A DNA stretch of 64,000 bases from assembly GCF_007655485.1 (NCBI RefSeq), contig NZ_VJXQ01000004.1:226932-290931 (forward strand), read 5' to 3'. The translations under genes were made by a program, and so were the position numbers. How positions within the stretch are numbered: position 1 is the first letter of the stretch; each line of letters begins with the position of its first letter. The stretch is from Halobellus captivus (GTDB lineage: Archaea; Halobacteriota; Halobacteria; Halobacteriales; Haloferacaceae). The notes below the pieces were generated by a model. That model was not told where the DNA came from, searched no databases, and saw only the letters and a program-made list of their open reading frames with translations. Positions 9,450 through 17,750 of this stretch are shown piece by piece.

Positions 9450-9888
9450 TGGCGACGAGCGCCGAAACAGTCAATTGGGCCCGCTGACGCGTCACAAAAT
9501 GACGTTAGACAGGTGTTAATCGACACTATATCTGTAGTAATCGGTAGTCGGATTTCCGATCGTGGAATTACAGATATATATGTGTAATGTGAATTGTGTG
9601 AAGTGAACCCGCTACCGATCGCAACGGTGCTATGCATATAGTGATCAGCGGGGAACGACGGTAACCGATTCGCGAGGATCACCGAGTGAAACGGAACAGA
9701 CCAGCGCCGAAACGCTACTAGTGTGATAGCACCGCGGACAGCAGAGGGAGTAAACGAACAAAATCGAGGATGCGAACGTTCCACATAGAGATAATTTCTG
9801 CACTAATTTAGTGGGTTATACTCCGGACAAGTTTTCAAATAATAGACCCAATATATTTATTGGATTAGTGTTAATTAGTGGAATAACG
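9450..9888 (+). other. Intergenic region, no gene seen
   Basis: About 440 bases, AT-richer than the flanks. Reading both strands shows no convincing coding segment. The only structured feature is the small palindrome before the next gene. Confidence 0.6.
9848..9863 (+). promoter_or_regulatory. Palindrome over TATA box
   Basis: CCAATATATTTATTGG is a perfect inverted repeat with 6-bp arms and a 4-bp centre. It lies 26 nt before ATG 9889, so it covers the expected TATA position. A repressor bound here would block TBP. Confidence 0.45.
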
Positions 9889-10230
9889 ATGGCAAACTAC
9901 GAAGTAATCGAACGCGTCGTCGTCGATCGGTGGGGTGACGGAGAGGGGCGTGCCGAAGTCCAGGCGGTCAGAATCGAGGACACAGACAGGTATGAGGTGC
10001 GCGTCTGTTACTTCCGAGATAATGGTCAGTTCGGACAGTCCGCCCCGACCGTGAGTCCGGACGAGGAAACAGTCGAGCGCGTCAGTGAGGGGATCGAAGA
10101 GATGGCGAAGATCGCTCGTACGAAGGAACGCGAGCACCGGTTGGCCGAGATCGACACTCTCGTGGAAGATGTCGGTCTCGACCGGGCAAAGCAGATTCTC
10201 GAGGAAGCGGCGGACGAGGAAACGCAGTAG
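9889..10230 (+). CDS. Conserved-looking small hypothetical protein
   Basis: 113 residues, not recognised. ATG 9889 is chosen because it follows a TATA-like palindrome at leaderless spacing and because the residues before it in the frame do not look like protein. The N-terminal half is a mixed beta stretch (VVVDRWGDGEG..., VRVCYFRDNGQFG); the C-terminal half from about residue 60 is charged and helical (EGIEEMAKIARTKERE), possibly a coiled coil. Cytoplasmic, no signal or membrane segment. Confidence 0.6.
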   Translation: MANYEVIERVVVDRWGDGEGRAEVQAVRIEDTDRYEVRVCYFRDNGQFGQSAPTVSPDEETVERVSEGIEEMAKIARTKEREHRLAEIDTLVEDVGLDRAKQILEEAADEETQ

Positions 10231-10436
10231 CTCATATCGGATGAGTAGCGGGAGACACTCCGGTAGCGTAAAGCGCTCTTGAAGCAATCGGGCGTTCTTA
10301 GGTATCGGCTGCACACCGGAGACGTGTATGCCCTCCACGGCCATATCGAAAATCGACGCTGACGGGAACAGATCGCGCGACCGTGACGACAAACAGATCC
10401 CAGGAACCACGCCGAATCGAACGACGGGGGCGCACA

Positions 10437-11468
10437 ATGAGTAACAGAACCCGATCGAGATCACTCATTCTCGTGGGGGTCCTCCTGATCGCCGCGCTGT
10501 CACCCGCGGTACTGGCCGGTCCGGTCGCCGCAGATCCCAGTGTGAGCGTCGACTACGACGGGGACGGGGTGACGGTGGCGAACGGGACCTCCCAAGTGGT
10601 GAGCGGAACGGCCGACGCGCCGGTCGGGACCGAGATCATCGTCCGAGTGCGATCAACGGGCGAAACGGAGCCGGTGTTTCTCAAGAGCGCAACGGGAGTC
10701 GTGACCGAGAACAGCACGTGGGCCGTGACGTTCGACTTTGAGCCCCATCGCGCGAACGACACGTTCCAGTTGACCGCCCGGTTCGAGAACGGCTCCGCCG
10801 AGACCGAAGCCGACGGGGAGGTAGTCGCCTGCGGCGAGGAGTGTGGAGAGACACCACCGAGCGGAACGCCGACACCGATTCCGGAACAGACCCAGAGCCC
10901 GACGCCGACCGACGGGCCGTCGGCACCGGTGACGTTCGAGGAGAACATCTTCGTCGTCGACCGCGGCGGCGTCGCCGCGATTCCGATCGCCTTCGAGTCG
11001 GACCAGGGGGAGCGTGTCGACGAGGCGGTCGTCGTCCTCGGAAACGAGAGCCAGTCGAACTACGAACTCGAAGCGGTCGTGCGCGACGATGACGACGACG
11101 GACAGGCCGTCCTCTACGTCGACACCTCCTTGGCCGGACGGAGCGACGAGACGCTGAGCACCTCCGGCGGCGATGGCGTGCGAGTCGTTTCGGAGACGTC
11201 GCTCGATTCGATGATCGATCCCGCCGATTACGACGTCTCGCTGTACGCGGGCAGCGAACGGGCCGAGGAACCCACCGACGTCGGGAGTTTGGTCGTCCAG
11301 ACGCAACCGACGCGAACGGCGACGGTGACGACGTCCTCCGGCGTCGAAACCGGCGACAGTTCGGGGATCGACGGGTTCGGTCTCGGGCCCGTCGCCGTCG
11401 GGGGCGTCGTCAGCGGCGCGTTCATCGTCGGTGGTGCGCTCCTCGCGGCGTTGCTACTACGGGGGTAA
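10437..11468 (+). CDS. Secreted/surface-anchored protein, BGTF-domain-like
   Basis: 343 residues. A Sec-type signal peptide (LILVGVLLIAALSPAVLAGPVAA) opens the protein, followed by two beta-sandwich-like regions separated by a Thr/Pro linker (SGTPTPIPEQTQSPTPT). The second region has the VTFEENIFVVDRGGVAAI opening and the acidic RDDDDDGQAVLYVDT segment reminiscent of the haloarchaeal BGTF surface domain. It ends in a Thr-rich stalk, DGFGLGP, and one transmembrane helix with a terminal Arg, like sortase-type C-terminal anchors although the PGF motif is not exact. Probably a cell-surface protein; ligand unknown. Confidence 0.75.
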   Translation: MSNRTRSRSLILVGVLLIAALSPAVLAGPVAADPSVSVDYDGDGVTVANGTSQVVSGTADAPVGTEIIVRVRSTGETEPVFLKSATGVVTENSTWAVTFDFEPHRANDTFQLTARFENGSAETEADGEVVACGEECGETPPSGTPTPIPEQTQSPTPTDGPSAPVTFEENIFVVDRGGVAAIPIAFESDQGERVDEAVVVLGNESQSNYELEAVVRDDDDDGQAVLYVDTSLAGRSDETLSTSGGDGVRVVSETSLDSMIDPADYDVSLYAGSERAEEPTDVGSLVVQTQPTRTATVTTSSGVETGDSSGIDGFGLGPVAVGGVVSGAFIVGGALLAALLLRG

Positions 11469-11499
11469 TCGAGGGGGCCGGTCCGAACTGTGAACGCTA

Positions 11500-11508
11500 C
11501 TATAATAC
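11500..11508 (+). promoter_or_regulatory. TATA box for cysE
   Basis: CTATAATACG lies about 27 nt before ATG 11531, the usual leaderless spacing. Confidence 0.5.
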
Positions 11509-11530
11509 GGCGGTAGCGAGAAGGCGGGGT

Positions 11531-12394
11531 ATGAACTTTCGATACGCCGGGGACGCCCACGAGCGGCTCTTCGACTCGTATCAGAACGACTCGGACCCGT
11601 TTCCGACCAGCGTGACCGCGTGCTTCCCGGACCGGGAGCACCGCCGCGAGGAGGTCGCGATCCTTCAGGAACTGTTCTTCCCGACGTGTTGGAACGCGCC
11701 GGAGCTCGTCCGCGACGAACTTGCCGTGTTGGACCGCCTCGACGATCTCGGGAGCTTGTTCAAGGCGGGGATCTGCCCGTACACAGACAGTCGTCCGGAC
11801 GAAACGGTCGCGGCGGTCCTCGACAGCCTCCCGCACGTTCGCTCGCTCCTCAAGCGCGACCTGGAGGCCGCCTACAAGGGCGACCCCGCGGCGAAGACGT
11901 ATATGGAGATCGTTCGCTCGTACCCCGGCTTCCTGGCGATCGCGGTTCAGCGCGTCGCCCACGTGCTCTACGGCATCGGCGCGGCCGAGTACGCCAGAGA
12001 GCTCACCGAATACGCGAAGACCCAGACGGGCATCGACATCCACCCGGGCGCGGAGATCGGCGAACACTTCTTCATCGACCACGGGACCGGCGTCGTCATC
12101 GGCGAGACGGCGACCGTCGGCGAGTGGGTCCGGCTCTATCAGGACGTTACGCTCGGCGCGCTCCACTTCGAGGAGGAGGAGGGCGACGAACACGCGCTGA
12201 AGAAGGACTACAAGCGACACCCGGATATCGGCGACCACGTCGTGATCGGTGCCGGAACGAAGGTGTTGGGAGCGGTGACCGTCGGCGATCACGTCAGCAT
12301 CGGCGCGAACTCCTGGATCACCGAGAACATCCCGGATCACACGAAGGTGTTCGTCAAGGACCACCCGACGCAGGAGCGAAAGCGGTACGAGTAG
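11531..12394 (+). CDS. cysE: Serine O-acetyltransferase (EpsC/CysE type)
   Basis: Makes O-acetylserine from serine and acetyl-CoA for cysteine synthesis. 287 residues: a helical N-terminal half, then a left-handed beta-helix with GIDIHPGAEIGEHFFIDHGTG and VVIGETATVG repeats. The segment DVTLGALHFEEEEGDEH...KRHPDIGD is the longer loop seen in the EpsC/long-SAT subgroup rather than the short GVTLGGT of E. coli CysE. The C-terminus VFVKDHPTQERKRYE carries the tail region. It stands alone, with no cysteine synthase beside it in the window. Confidence 0.88.
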   Translation: MNFRYAGDAHERLFDSYQNDSDPFPTSVTACFPDREHRREEVAILQELFFPTCWNAPELVRDELAVLDRLDDLGSLFKAGICPYTDSRPDETVAAVLDSLPHVRSLLKRDLEAAYKGDPAAKTYMEIVRSYPGFLAIAVQRVAHVLYGIGAAEYARELTEYAKTQTGIDIHPGAEIGEHFFIDHGTGVVIGETATVGEWVRLYQDVTLGALHFEEEEGDEHALKKDYKRHPDIGDHVVIGAGTKVLGAVTVGDHVSIGANSWITENIPDHTKVFVKDHPTQERKRYE

Positions 12395-12450
12395 CGCGGC
12401 GGGTGGGCAGGCGTAGAATCGAGCGGGGGAACGGAGAGCTGTGCAATCGA

Positions 12451-12503
12451 GAGCGGAGAGGTGGAGGACGGAGAGAGCGGAGAGGTGGAGGACGGAGAGA
12501 GCG
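12451..12503 (+). repeat. 24-bp tandem repeat before the CBS gene
   Basis: The unit GAGCGGAGAGGTGGAGGACG plus GAGA is present twice (12451-12474 and 12475-12498) with the start of a third copy. Twenty-four bases keep the reading frame of the downstream CBS gene open (SGEVEDGE), so it could encode an acidic extension if a GTG start is used. Confidence 0.7.
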
Positions 12504-12544
12504 ATGACGAAACACCGAAGCCGCTCCACCGTGTCGACTCCTCT

Positions 12545-12916
12545 ATGTCAAGTAAATCGACGCTCGTGAGAGATGTAATGTCGACGCCGCTCGTGACGAT
12601 CAGTCCTGACGCGACGTTGGTCGAGGCGGCCACGCGGATGCGCAGCGAAAACGTCGGCGCGCTCTTGGTTCCCAGCACCGAGTTGGCGATTCTCACAAGC
12701 ACCGACATCCTGGATGCGATCGCCGCCGATCGCGACCCGGCGGGGACGACAGTGGCCGACGTGATGACCGAATCCGTCGAGACGGTGACTCCCGAGCTTC
12801 GACTCACCGAGGCCGCGGCGATGATGGAGAACTTCGGGATCAGTCACCTCCCGGTCGTCGACGACGACCTCGTCGGGATGGTCTCCTCGACGGATATCAC
12901 GGCACAGCTATCCTAA
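12545..12916 (+). CDS. CBS-domain pair protein
   Basis: 123 residues made almost wholly of two CBS motifs: VRDVMSTPLVTISPDATLVEAA and VADVMTESVETVTPELRLTEAA, with the SHLPVVDDDLVGMVSSTDI block at the end. Such pairs bind adenosyl nucleotides and often act as free-standing sensors. ATG 12545 fits the first CBS motif; the frame runs upstream through a 24-bp tandem repeat, so a longer GTG-started form at 12461 is possible. Confidence 0.85.
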   Translation: MSSKSTLVRDVMSTPLVTISPDATLVEAATRMRSENVGALLVPSTELAILTSTDILDAIAADRDPAGTTVADVMTESVETVTPELRLTEAAAMMENFGISHLPVVDDDLVGMVSSTDITAQLS

Positions 12917-13059
12917 CTGACGTCGATAAGAGCCCTCCATAACGGTGGGAGCACGATCCACGTTCCCACGAAGGCGCACGAGCACGTCCTCACGGAGGCA
13001 GGTTATCGCGTTCCCGACGGAAGCGCACGATTCAATTACCACGCGCTCGTCCACGCCAT

Positions 13060-13818
13060 ATGGACATCGTCGCTGCACTGGAGGCCGAGAGCGGGACGAC
13101 CTGCGTCGTCGGCGCTGGCGGCAAGAAGACGACGCTCGCCGCGCTCGCGTCTCGCCTAGACCGTGCGGTCGTCACCGCGACCGTCCGTATCCCGATCTTC
13201 GACGACTGGGTCGACCGAGTCGTGGTGACGGACGATCCGGTCGGCGTCCTCGACGGAGTCACCGCCGACAGTTTCGAGCGAGACCGCGGGTCGGACGGCG
13301 CCGGTTGGCCGCTCGGGCTGGTCCCGGAGCGCGAACGCGACGACCGATACCGCGGCTACGAACCGGCGACCGTCGACGCGCTCGCAGGTTTCGACGTCCC
13401 CGTGCTCGTGAAGGCCGATGGGGCCCGGATGCGGCGGTTCAAAGCGCCCGCCGAGAAGGAGCCGCAGCTCCCGACAACAGCGGACACGGTGGTGTCGATC
13501 GCGAGCGTTCACGTCGTGGGCGAACCGCTCTCGGCGTCGCTCGTGCATCGGGTCGACCAGGTGTCTGAGATCACCGGACTGTCGGAAGGCGAGGAGATTT
13601 CGGCCGCGGACGTCGCCAGAGTGCTGGCGAGCGACCGCGGCGGGATGAAGGACGTGCCCGACGGAGCGACCGCGATCCCGCTGCTCAATATGGTCGACGA
13701 CGGCGACCTCGAAGAGACGGCCCGGGAGATCGCCGCAGAGATCCACGACCGTGCCGACGTGCCGCGCGTCGTCCTCGCGGAGATGCGCGCCGAGGATCCA
13801 CTCGTCGACGTCGTCTAA
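13060..13818 (+). CDS. yqeC: YqeC-family putative selenium/molybdenum cofactor maturation protein
   Basis: 252 residues. The N-terminus has a P-loop-like GAGGKKTTLAALASRL at about residues 18-33, and the middle carries LVKADGARMRRFKAPAEKEP, the signature stretch of the YqeC family first linked to selenium-dependent molybdenum hydroxylases. The biochemical role in archaea is not settled. The convergent neighbour is mobA, which supports a link to molybdenum cofactor handling rather than to selenium alone. Confidence 0.8.
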   Translation: MDIVAALEAESGTTCVVGAGGKKTTLAALASRLDRAVVTATVRIPIFDDWVDRVVVTDDPVGVLDGVTADSFERDRGSDGAGWPLGLVPERERDDRYRGYEPATVDALAGFDVPVLVKADGARMRRFKAPAEKEPQLPTTADTVVSIASVHVVGEPLSASLVHRVDQVSEITGLSEGEEISAADVARVLASDRGGMKDVPDGATAIPLLNMVDDGDLEETAREIAAEIHDRADVPRVVLAEMRAEDPLVDVV

Positions 13819-13876
13819 GTAGGAATCACCCCGCGTCCTTCGAATCCGGTTCGCCCGATCCACTCATTCCAAGGTA

Positions 13877-14491
13877 TCACTCGGCCTCGAACCGCCGCTT
13901 CGCCGCTTCGAACTCCTCGGGCGTGTTGACGTTCTCGAACGTGTCGAGGGAGCCGACGGATTCGATCTCGTCGGCGTCGACGACGACTTCGTCGAGGTCG
14001 TCCAGGGGTGCGACGATCCGACTCGCCCCGCGGTCGAGCGCCCGGCGGCAGGCGCGCGACATCGGCTCGGTCCGATAGACGGCCTGCGTCGTCTGAAACC
14101 ACTCATCGAGCCGCGGGACCGCGGCGTCGTGGTCCCGAGCGCGCTCGAAGAGGAGATCGACCACCTCGGGATCGACGAAGGGCATATCGCAGGCGACGAC
14201 GAGGGTGTACTCGGCCGATACCGCTTCCAATCCGCGAGCGATCCCGGCCATCGGCCCCGCGTCCGGGTCGCGATCGACAGCGAACGCGGGCTCGAAATCG
14301 AGGCCCGCGAGCGCGGTCTCGATGGCGTCGACCTGGTCGGCTCGGCAGTTGATCACTACCTCGTCGACGACGGGTGCCAGCCGATCGACGACGCGGCGGA
14401 TCATCGGCATCCCACCGAGGTCAGCGACGGCCTTGTCGCGGTCGCCGAACCGGGTCGACCGTCCGCCAGCGAGAACGAGGGCTGCGCGCAT
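13877..14491 (-). CDS. mobA: Molybdenum cofactor guanylyltransferase
   Basis: Attaches GMP (or a related nucleotide) to molybdopterin. 204 residues from ATG 14491, which places LVLAGGRSTRFGDRDKAVADLGG at the N-terminus, the classic nucleotidyltransferase loop of MobA. Later it has the DADQVD-like RADQVD, AGPMAGIARGLE and CDMPFVDPEVV motifs, and an NVNTPEEFEAA tail. A start ten codons upstream (14521) is open but would add residues the family lacks. It converges with the YqeC gene. Confidence 0.9.
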   Translation of the reverse strand: MRAALVLAGGRSTRFGDRDKAVADLGGMPMIRRVVDRLAPVVDEVVINCRADQVDAIETALAGLDFEPAFAVDRDPDAGPMAGIARGLEAVSAEYTLVVACDMPFVDPEVVDLLFERARDHDAAVPRLDEWFQTTQAVYRTEPMSRACRRALDRGASRIVAPLDDLDEVVVDADEIESVGSLDTFENVNTPEEFEAAKRRFEAE

Positions 14492-14579
14492 ACGCCGTGA
14501 TAGGTGGACTGGGTAAAACAACGCACCGATCGAGAGTCTGTTAGAACCGATGTGCCGACCGCACCGTCACAGCGGAGCG

Positions 14580-14586
14580 CATATAT
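14580..14586 (+). promoter_or_regulatory. TATA box for the ELK-motif protein
   Basis: CATATAT about 28 nt before ATG 14611; this spacing is the reason for preferring 14611 over GTG 14590. Confidence 0.45.
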
Positions 14587-14610
14587 CCCGTGAGGCAGTC
14601 CATCGAAGCG

Positions 14611-15216
14611 ATGCGGGAGGACGAACTGGCGACGGCCGCGGTCGAACACTTCGAGGCGGCCTTCGAATCCCCGGAGATCCACCTCGAAGAGCCGTACGAC
14701 CACTACGGGAACAGGGGCGCGGTCGACCTGTACGTCCGAACCCGGCCCCCGGAGCGAGTCGAGTACGTGGTCGAACTCAAGGCCGACCCCGCCGTGCGGA
14801 TGGCGGGCGGCGCGAACGAAATCCTTCGCCAGTACCGCCGGATGGAGCGGTACTTCTACGAGGACGACGAGCACGCGCTTCGGAAACGCCTCGGTAGGGA
14901 AGCGCCCGCAATCAACCTGCTGTTACTGTTCGCACCCACGACGCGGTGCGTCGAACACGTTTACGAGTACCGGCGGCTCTACGGGTCGATCGACGCCGAT
15001 CTAACGATCGACGGGGTGGCCGCGGCCCGGAAGGTCGCGTTCCTGGTCAACCTCGATGAGGCCGCCTCCGGCGGACTCGGCTTCCTCTCAGTCAACGGCG
15101 AGGTGACGATCGGCACCGTGCGGTTCGCCGAGGCCGTGCCCGACGGCTCGCGGCTGGCCGAAGCGCTCGACGCCGCAGAAATCCCAGATCCGGGAGAGCG
15201 TCCCGATCCCGGCTAA
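14611..15216 (+). CDS. Hypothetical protein with nuclease-like D...ELK motif
   Basis: 201 residues from ATG 14611, which sits at leaderless spacing from a TATA box; GTG 14590 is the alternative. Function not recognised. Residues 35-65 read GNRGAVDLYV, then VEYVVELKAD, which is the Asp...Glu-x-Lys spacing seen in PD-(D/E)XK nuclease-fold proteins, followed by an Arg/Tyr-rich helix (ILRQYRRMERYFYED). The rest is a mixed fold with a Pro/Gly tail. It may be a restriction-like or DNA-repair nuclease, but the motif alone is weak evidence. Confidence 0.55.
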   Translation: MREDELATAAVEHFEAAFESPEIHLEEPYDHYGNRGAVDLYVRTRPPERVEYVVELKADPAVRMAGGANEILRQYRRMERYFYEDDEHALRKRLGREAPAINLLLLFAPTTRCVEHVYEYRRLYGSIDADLTIDGVAAARKVAFLVNLDEAASGGLGFLSVNGEVTIGTVRFAEAVPDGSRLAEALDAAEIPDPGERPDPG

Positions 15217-15321
15217 CCGCCGATCCGGGAGAACAGTAGCCCTCGACGCGGCGCGAAAGCGGTTCGATCGGTTCGAGACCCGCCACGCTCGACACAGGTG
15301 CCGGTGACGCCGACGGCTCGC

Positions 15322-16596
15322 TCACCACGCGCGGTCGAGTATCGAACGGATCTCGTCGATCCCCGGATCGACACCGTCGGGCGCGACGTCCAGAAGGCGG
15401 TCCTCGGAGATCGCCGAGGCGACGTCGTCGAGGTCGGACCGCTCGATGCCGTCGATGTCGCGAAGTCGACTCGGGAGACCCAGATCGTCTCGAACGTCCT
15501 CGACGGAGTCGATCACCGCCGCGGCGACAGCGTCGTCGGAGCCGTCGCCCATCGGACAACCGAGCGCCTCGGCGAGGAGACGGCGGCGGCCGTCGACCGC
15601 ATCAAATACGTACCGGAGGACGTGCGGGGCGACGACGCCGTGGACGGTGCCCTGGTGCACGTCGAAGCCGTGGGAGAAGCCGTGGCCGAAGGCGTGGATA
15701 ATCGACGCCCGGTAGCCGTCCCCACCAGCCAGCCCGTACTGGACGTTCACGATGCCGGAAAGCACGTCAGCGAGTCGTTCGTCGTCCATCGGGTCCTCGC
15801 GAATCGTTCCGACCCCTCCAACGAGCAGCCGCAGGCCGCGCGCGGCGGTCCCGTCGGTGATCGGCGTCGCGTGCGGTGAGTAGAGCATCTCGACGCCCTT
15901 GTCGAAGCCGTTCATCGCCGAGGCGGCAAGGACCGCGGAGGGCGTCGTCCGATACAGGTCCGCGTCGTAGAACAGCGCCTCCGGCATCAAGCGAGGGTCG
16001 CCGACGCCGCCGCTTTCGGGATTCCCCTCACCATCAGAGGCGTTGCGGGGAGCCGCCGCACCCGCAGACGCGTCGGCACCGTCGGGTAGGTCGCGGTCGA
16101 GGGTGAGCGTCACGCCCGCGATATCGGAAAGGTCCGCTCCCGCGAGCGTCGTGGGCACGGCGACGATGGGAAGCGGGTCGCCGTGCGGAGCCACCGAGAG
16201 TTCACCGGTGTCGACGGCCCGCTTTGCGACGTCCTCGGTCGACTGTCCGTGCGAGGAGAGCGCGGAGAGGGCTTTCGCCGTGTCGAGCGTGCTTCCGCCG
16301 CCGACAGCGACGACGACGTCCACGTCGTGCTCGCGCGCCAGACGAAGCCCCGCGAGCGCGGTTCCGAGCGTCTTCGCCGGAGTGGTTTCGGGGAACTCCG
16401 CGGCGAGACGGTCGCCGAGTCCGGATCGAATCGGATCGACGACCGCGGGGGTGGTGCCGACAGTCCGGCCGCTCAGTAGCATCGCCCGCTCGTGGTCGCG
16501 GCGTTCGAGTTCGTCGCCGAGACCGGCGACACAGCCAGCGCCGACGACGATCGTTCCGGGGTGGAAATCGAAGGTGAATCCCTCGGTCGCGTTCAT
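15322..16596 (-). CDS. Iron-type (group III) alcohol/glycerol dehydrogenase family protein
   Basis: 424 residues from ATG 16596 (MNATEGFTFDFHPGTIVVG), with residues upstream in the same frame looking unlike protein. It has the NAD(P)-binding GGGSTLDTAKAL near residue 103, VPTTLAGADLS, and the metal site HAFGHGFSHGFDVHQGTVHG with the His residues that hold Fe or Zn. An insertion of small residues (DASAGAAAPRNASDGEG) lies in the middle. Substrate could be a short alcohol, lactaldehyde or maleylacetate; the sequence does not decide. Confidence 0.85.
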   Translation of the reverse strand: MNATEGFTFDFHPGTIVVGAGCVAGLGDELERRDHERAMLLSGRTVGTTPAVVDPIRSGLGDRLAAEFPETTPAKTLGTALAGLRLAREHDVDVVVAVGGGSTLDTAKALSALSSHGQSTEDVAKRAVDTGELSVAPHGDPLPIVAVPTTLAGADLSDIAGVTLTLDRDLPDGADASAGAAAPRNASDGEGNPESGGVGDPRLMPEALFYDADLYRTTPSAVLAASAMNGFDKGVEMLYSPHATPITDGTAARGLRLLVGGVGTIREDPMDDERLADVLSGIVNVQYGLAGGDGYRASIIHAFGHGFSHGFDVHQGTVHGVVAPHVLRYVFDAVDGRRRLLAEALGCPMGDGSDDAVAAAVIDSVEDVRDDLGLPSRLRDIDGIERSDLDDVASAISEDRLLDVAPDGVDPGIDEIRSILDRAW

Positions 16597-16686
16597 CGGG
16601 TTGTGTTGGGAGGGGACGCGGAAAGGTCTATCCCGTTCTCGGTCCGACAGTGACGCGTTCCGCGGCGAGGGAGGAAGATAGGCCGG

Positions 16687-16780
16687 GCAAACCCATTGGG
16701 CCGCGCAAGTATGATGCGCCACGCGAATCCAATCGGCCGGGCAAGGGCGGTGACCACGCAAAGCCACTGAGCCATCCAAA
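16687..16780 (+). repeat. Three degenerate 23-bp repeats
   Basis: Three 23-mers at 16687-16709, 16723-16745 and 16758-16780, spaced 35-36 bases apart, agree at about 16-18 positions with the first (GCAAACCCATTGGGCCGCGC...). They lie between divergent genes. Confidence 0.45.
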
Positions 16781-16819
16781 CCCGATCAACGTAAGGGGGA
16801 GGGTAGAGACCACAGTCGT

Positions 16820-17728
16820 ATGGAGGTTCTCGGCCGACTGCTCGGACTGCTCGTCCTTCTCTTGGTCGGGACCGGGCTGCGCTTCTCCGGCGCGCTCGAC
16901 GAACGGCGGACGCAGCTACTCAACACGCTGGCGTACTACGTCGCCCTCCCCGCGCTCATCTTCGTCTCGACGTACGATCAGGCGATCGGCGAGTTGCTCA
17001 CCGGGGAACTGCTCGTCGGCCTGCTGGCTGCGGTCTTCGGGACAGTCGGCGTCGCGTGGCTCATTCATCGCGGCGCCGAGGAACGGGGTCGCCGGAGCGT
17101 CGCCATCATACAGTCGTACCACTCGAACCTGGGCTATCTGGGACTACCGCTCGTGGCGGCGACGTTCGACGCGCGGGTGACCGCCATCGCGAGCGTCGTC
17201 CTCGGCGTGGTGTCGCTGACGCAGGTCCCGCTCACGATCGTCATTCTCACGGCGATCAACGAGGCGGACGCCTCGATCGGCGAGGAGGTTCGACGCCTCG
17301 CGCGCAACCCCGTGCTCGCGACGCTCATCGCCGGACTGACAATCGGATCGCTCGGACTGCCGGTACCGGGGCCGGTCACGGCCGGACTCGACGTCCTCGG
17401 GACCCTCGCCCTCCCGATCGCGCTGCTGTGCGTCGGCGCGTCGCTCCAGGTCGACCTCCCGAGCGTCGACGTCGTTTCCACCGGAGCGGTCGTCGCCGTG
17501 AAAATCGTCTGTATGCCGCTTTTCGGCTGGATTGCCCTCTCGCTCCTGGAGGTCGACGCCGCGACGTTCACCGCGTCGATCGTAATGCTCGGAACGCCGA
17601 CTGCGGTCTCGACGTACGTGTTCGCAAGCGAACTCGGTGGCGACGAGGAGTTCGCATCGCTGAACGTCTTTCTCACCACGCTCGCCTCGATCGCGACGCT
17701 GTTCGTTCTCATCCGCGCCGTCGGGTAG
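16820..17728 (+). CDS. AEC-family (auxin efflux carrier-like) transporter
   Basis: 302 residues with about ten hydrophobic segments in two halves, an N-terminal MEVLGRLLGLLVLLLVGTGLR and the AYYVALPALIFVSTYDQ region typical of AEC carriers. The central stretch SYHSNLGYLGLPLVAA and the NP.LATLIAGL helix match the family pattern. Members export malate, auxin-like acids or other small organic anions. Divergent from the iron-type dehydrogenase, with degenerate repeats between them. Confidence 0.85.
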   Translation: MEVLGRLLGLLVLLLVGTGLRFSGALDERRTQLLNTLAYYVALPALIFVSTYDQAIGELLTGELLVGLLAAVFGTVGVAWLIHRGAEERGRRSVAIIQSYHSNLGYLGLPLVAATFDARVTAIASVVLGVVSLTQVPLTIVILTAINEADASIGEEVRRLARNPVLATLIAGLTIGSLGLPVPGPVTAGLDVLGTLALPIALLCVGASLQVDLPSVDVVSTGAVVAVKIVCMPLFGWIALSLLEVDAATFTASIVMLGTPTAVSTYVFASELGGDEEFASLNVFLTTLASIATLFVLIRAVG

Positions 17729-17750
17729 GCGGTTGTGCGACCCGAGTGCT

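Noticed and set aside
11228..12529. 433-residue open frame antisense to cysE
   Set aside because: Shadow of the serine acetyltransferase gene and neighbours.
16687..16780. Possible CRISPR array
   Set aside because: Only three diverged 23-mers with 12-13-base gaps; CRISPR repeats are near-identical with longer spacers. No cas genes are seen.
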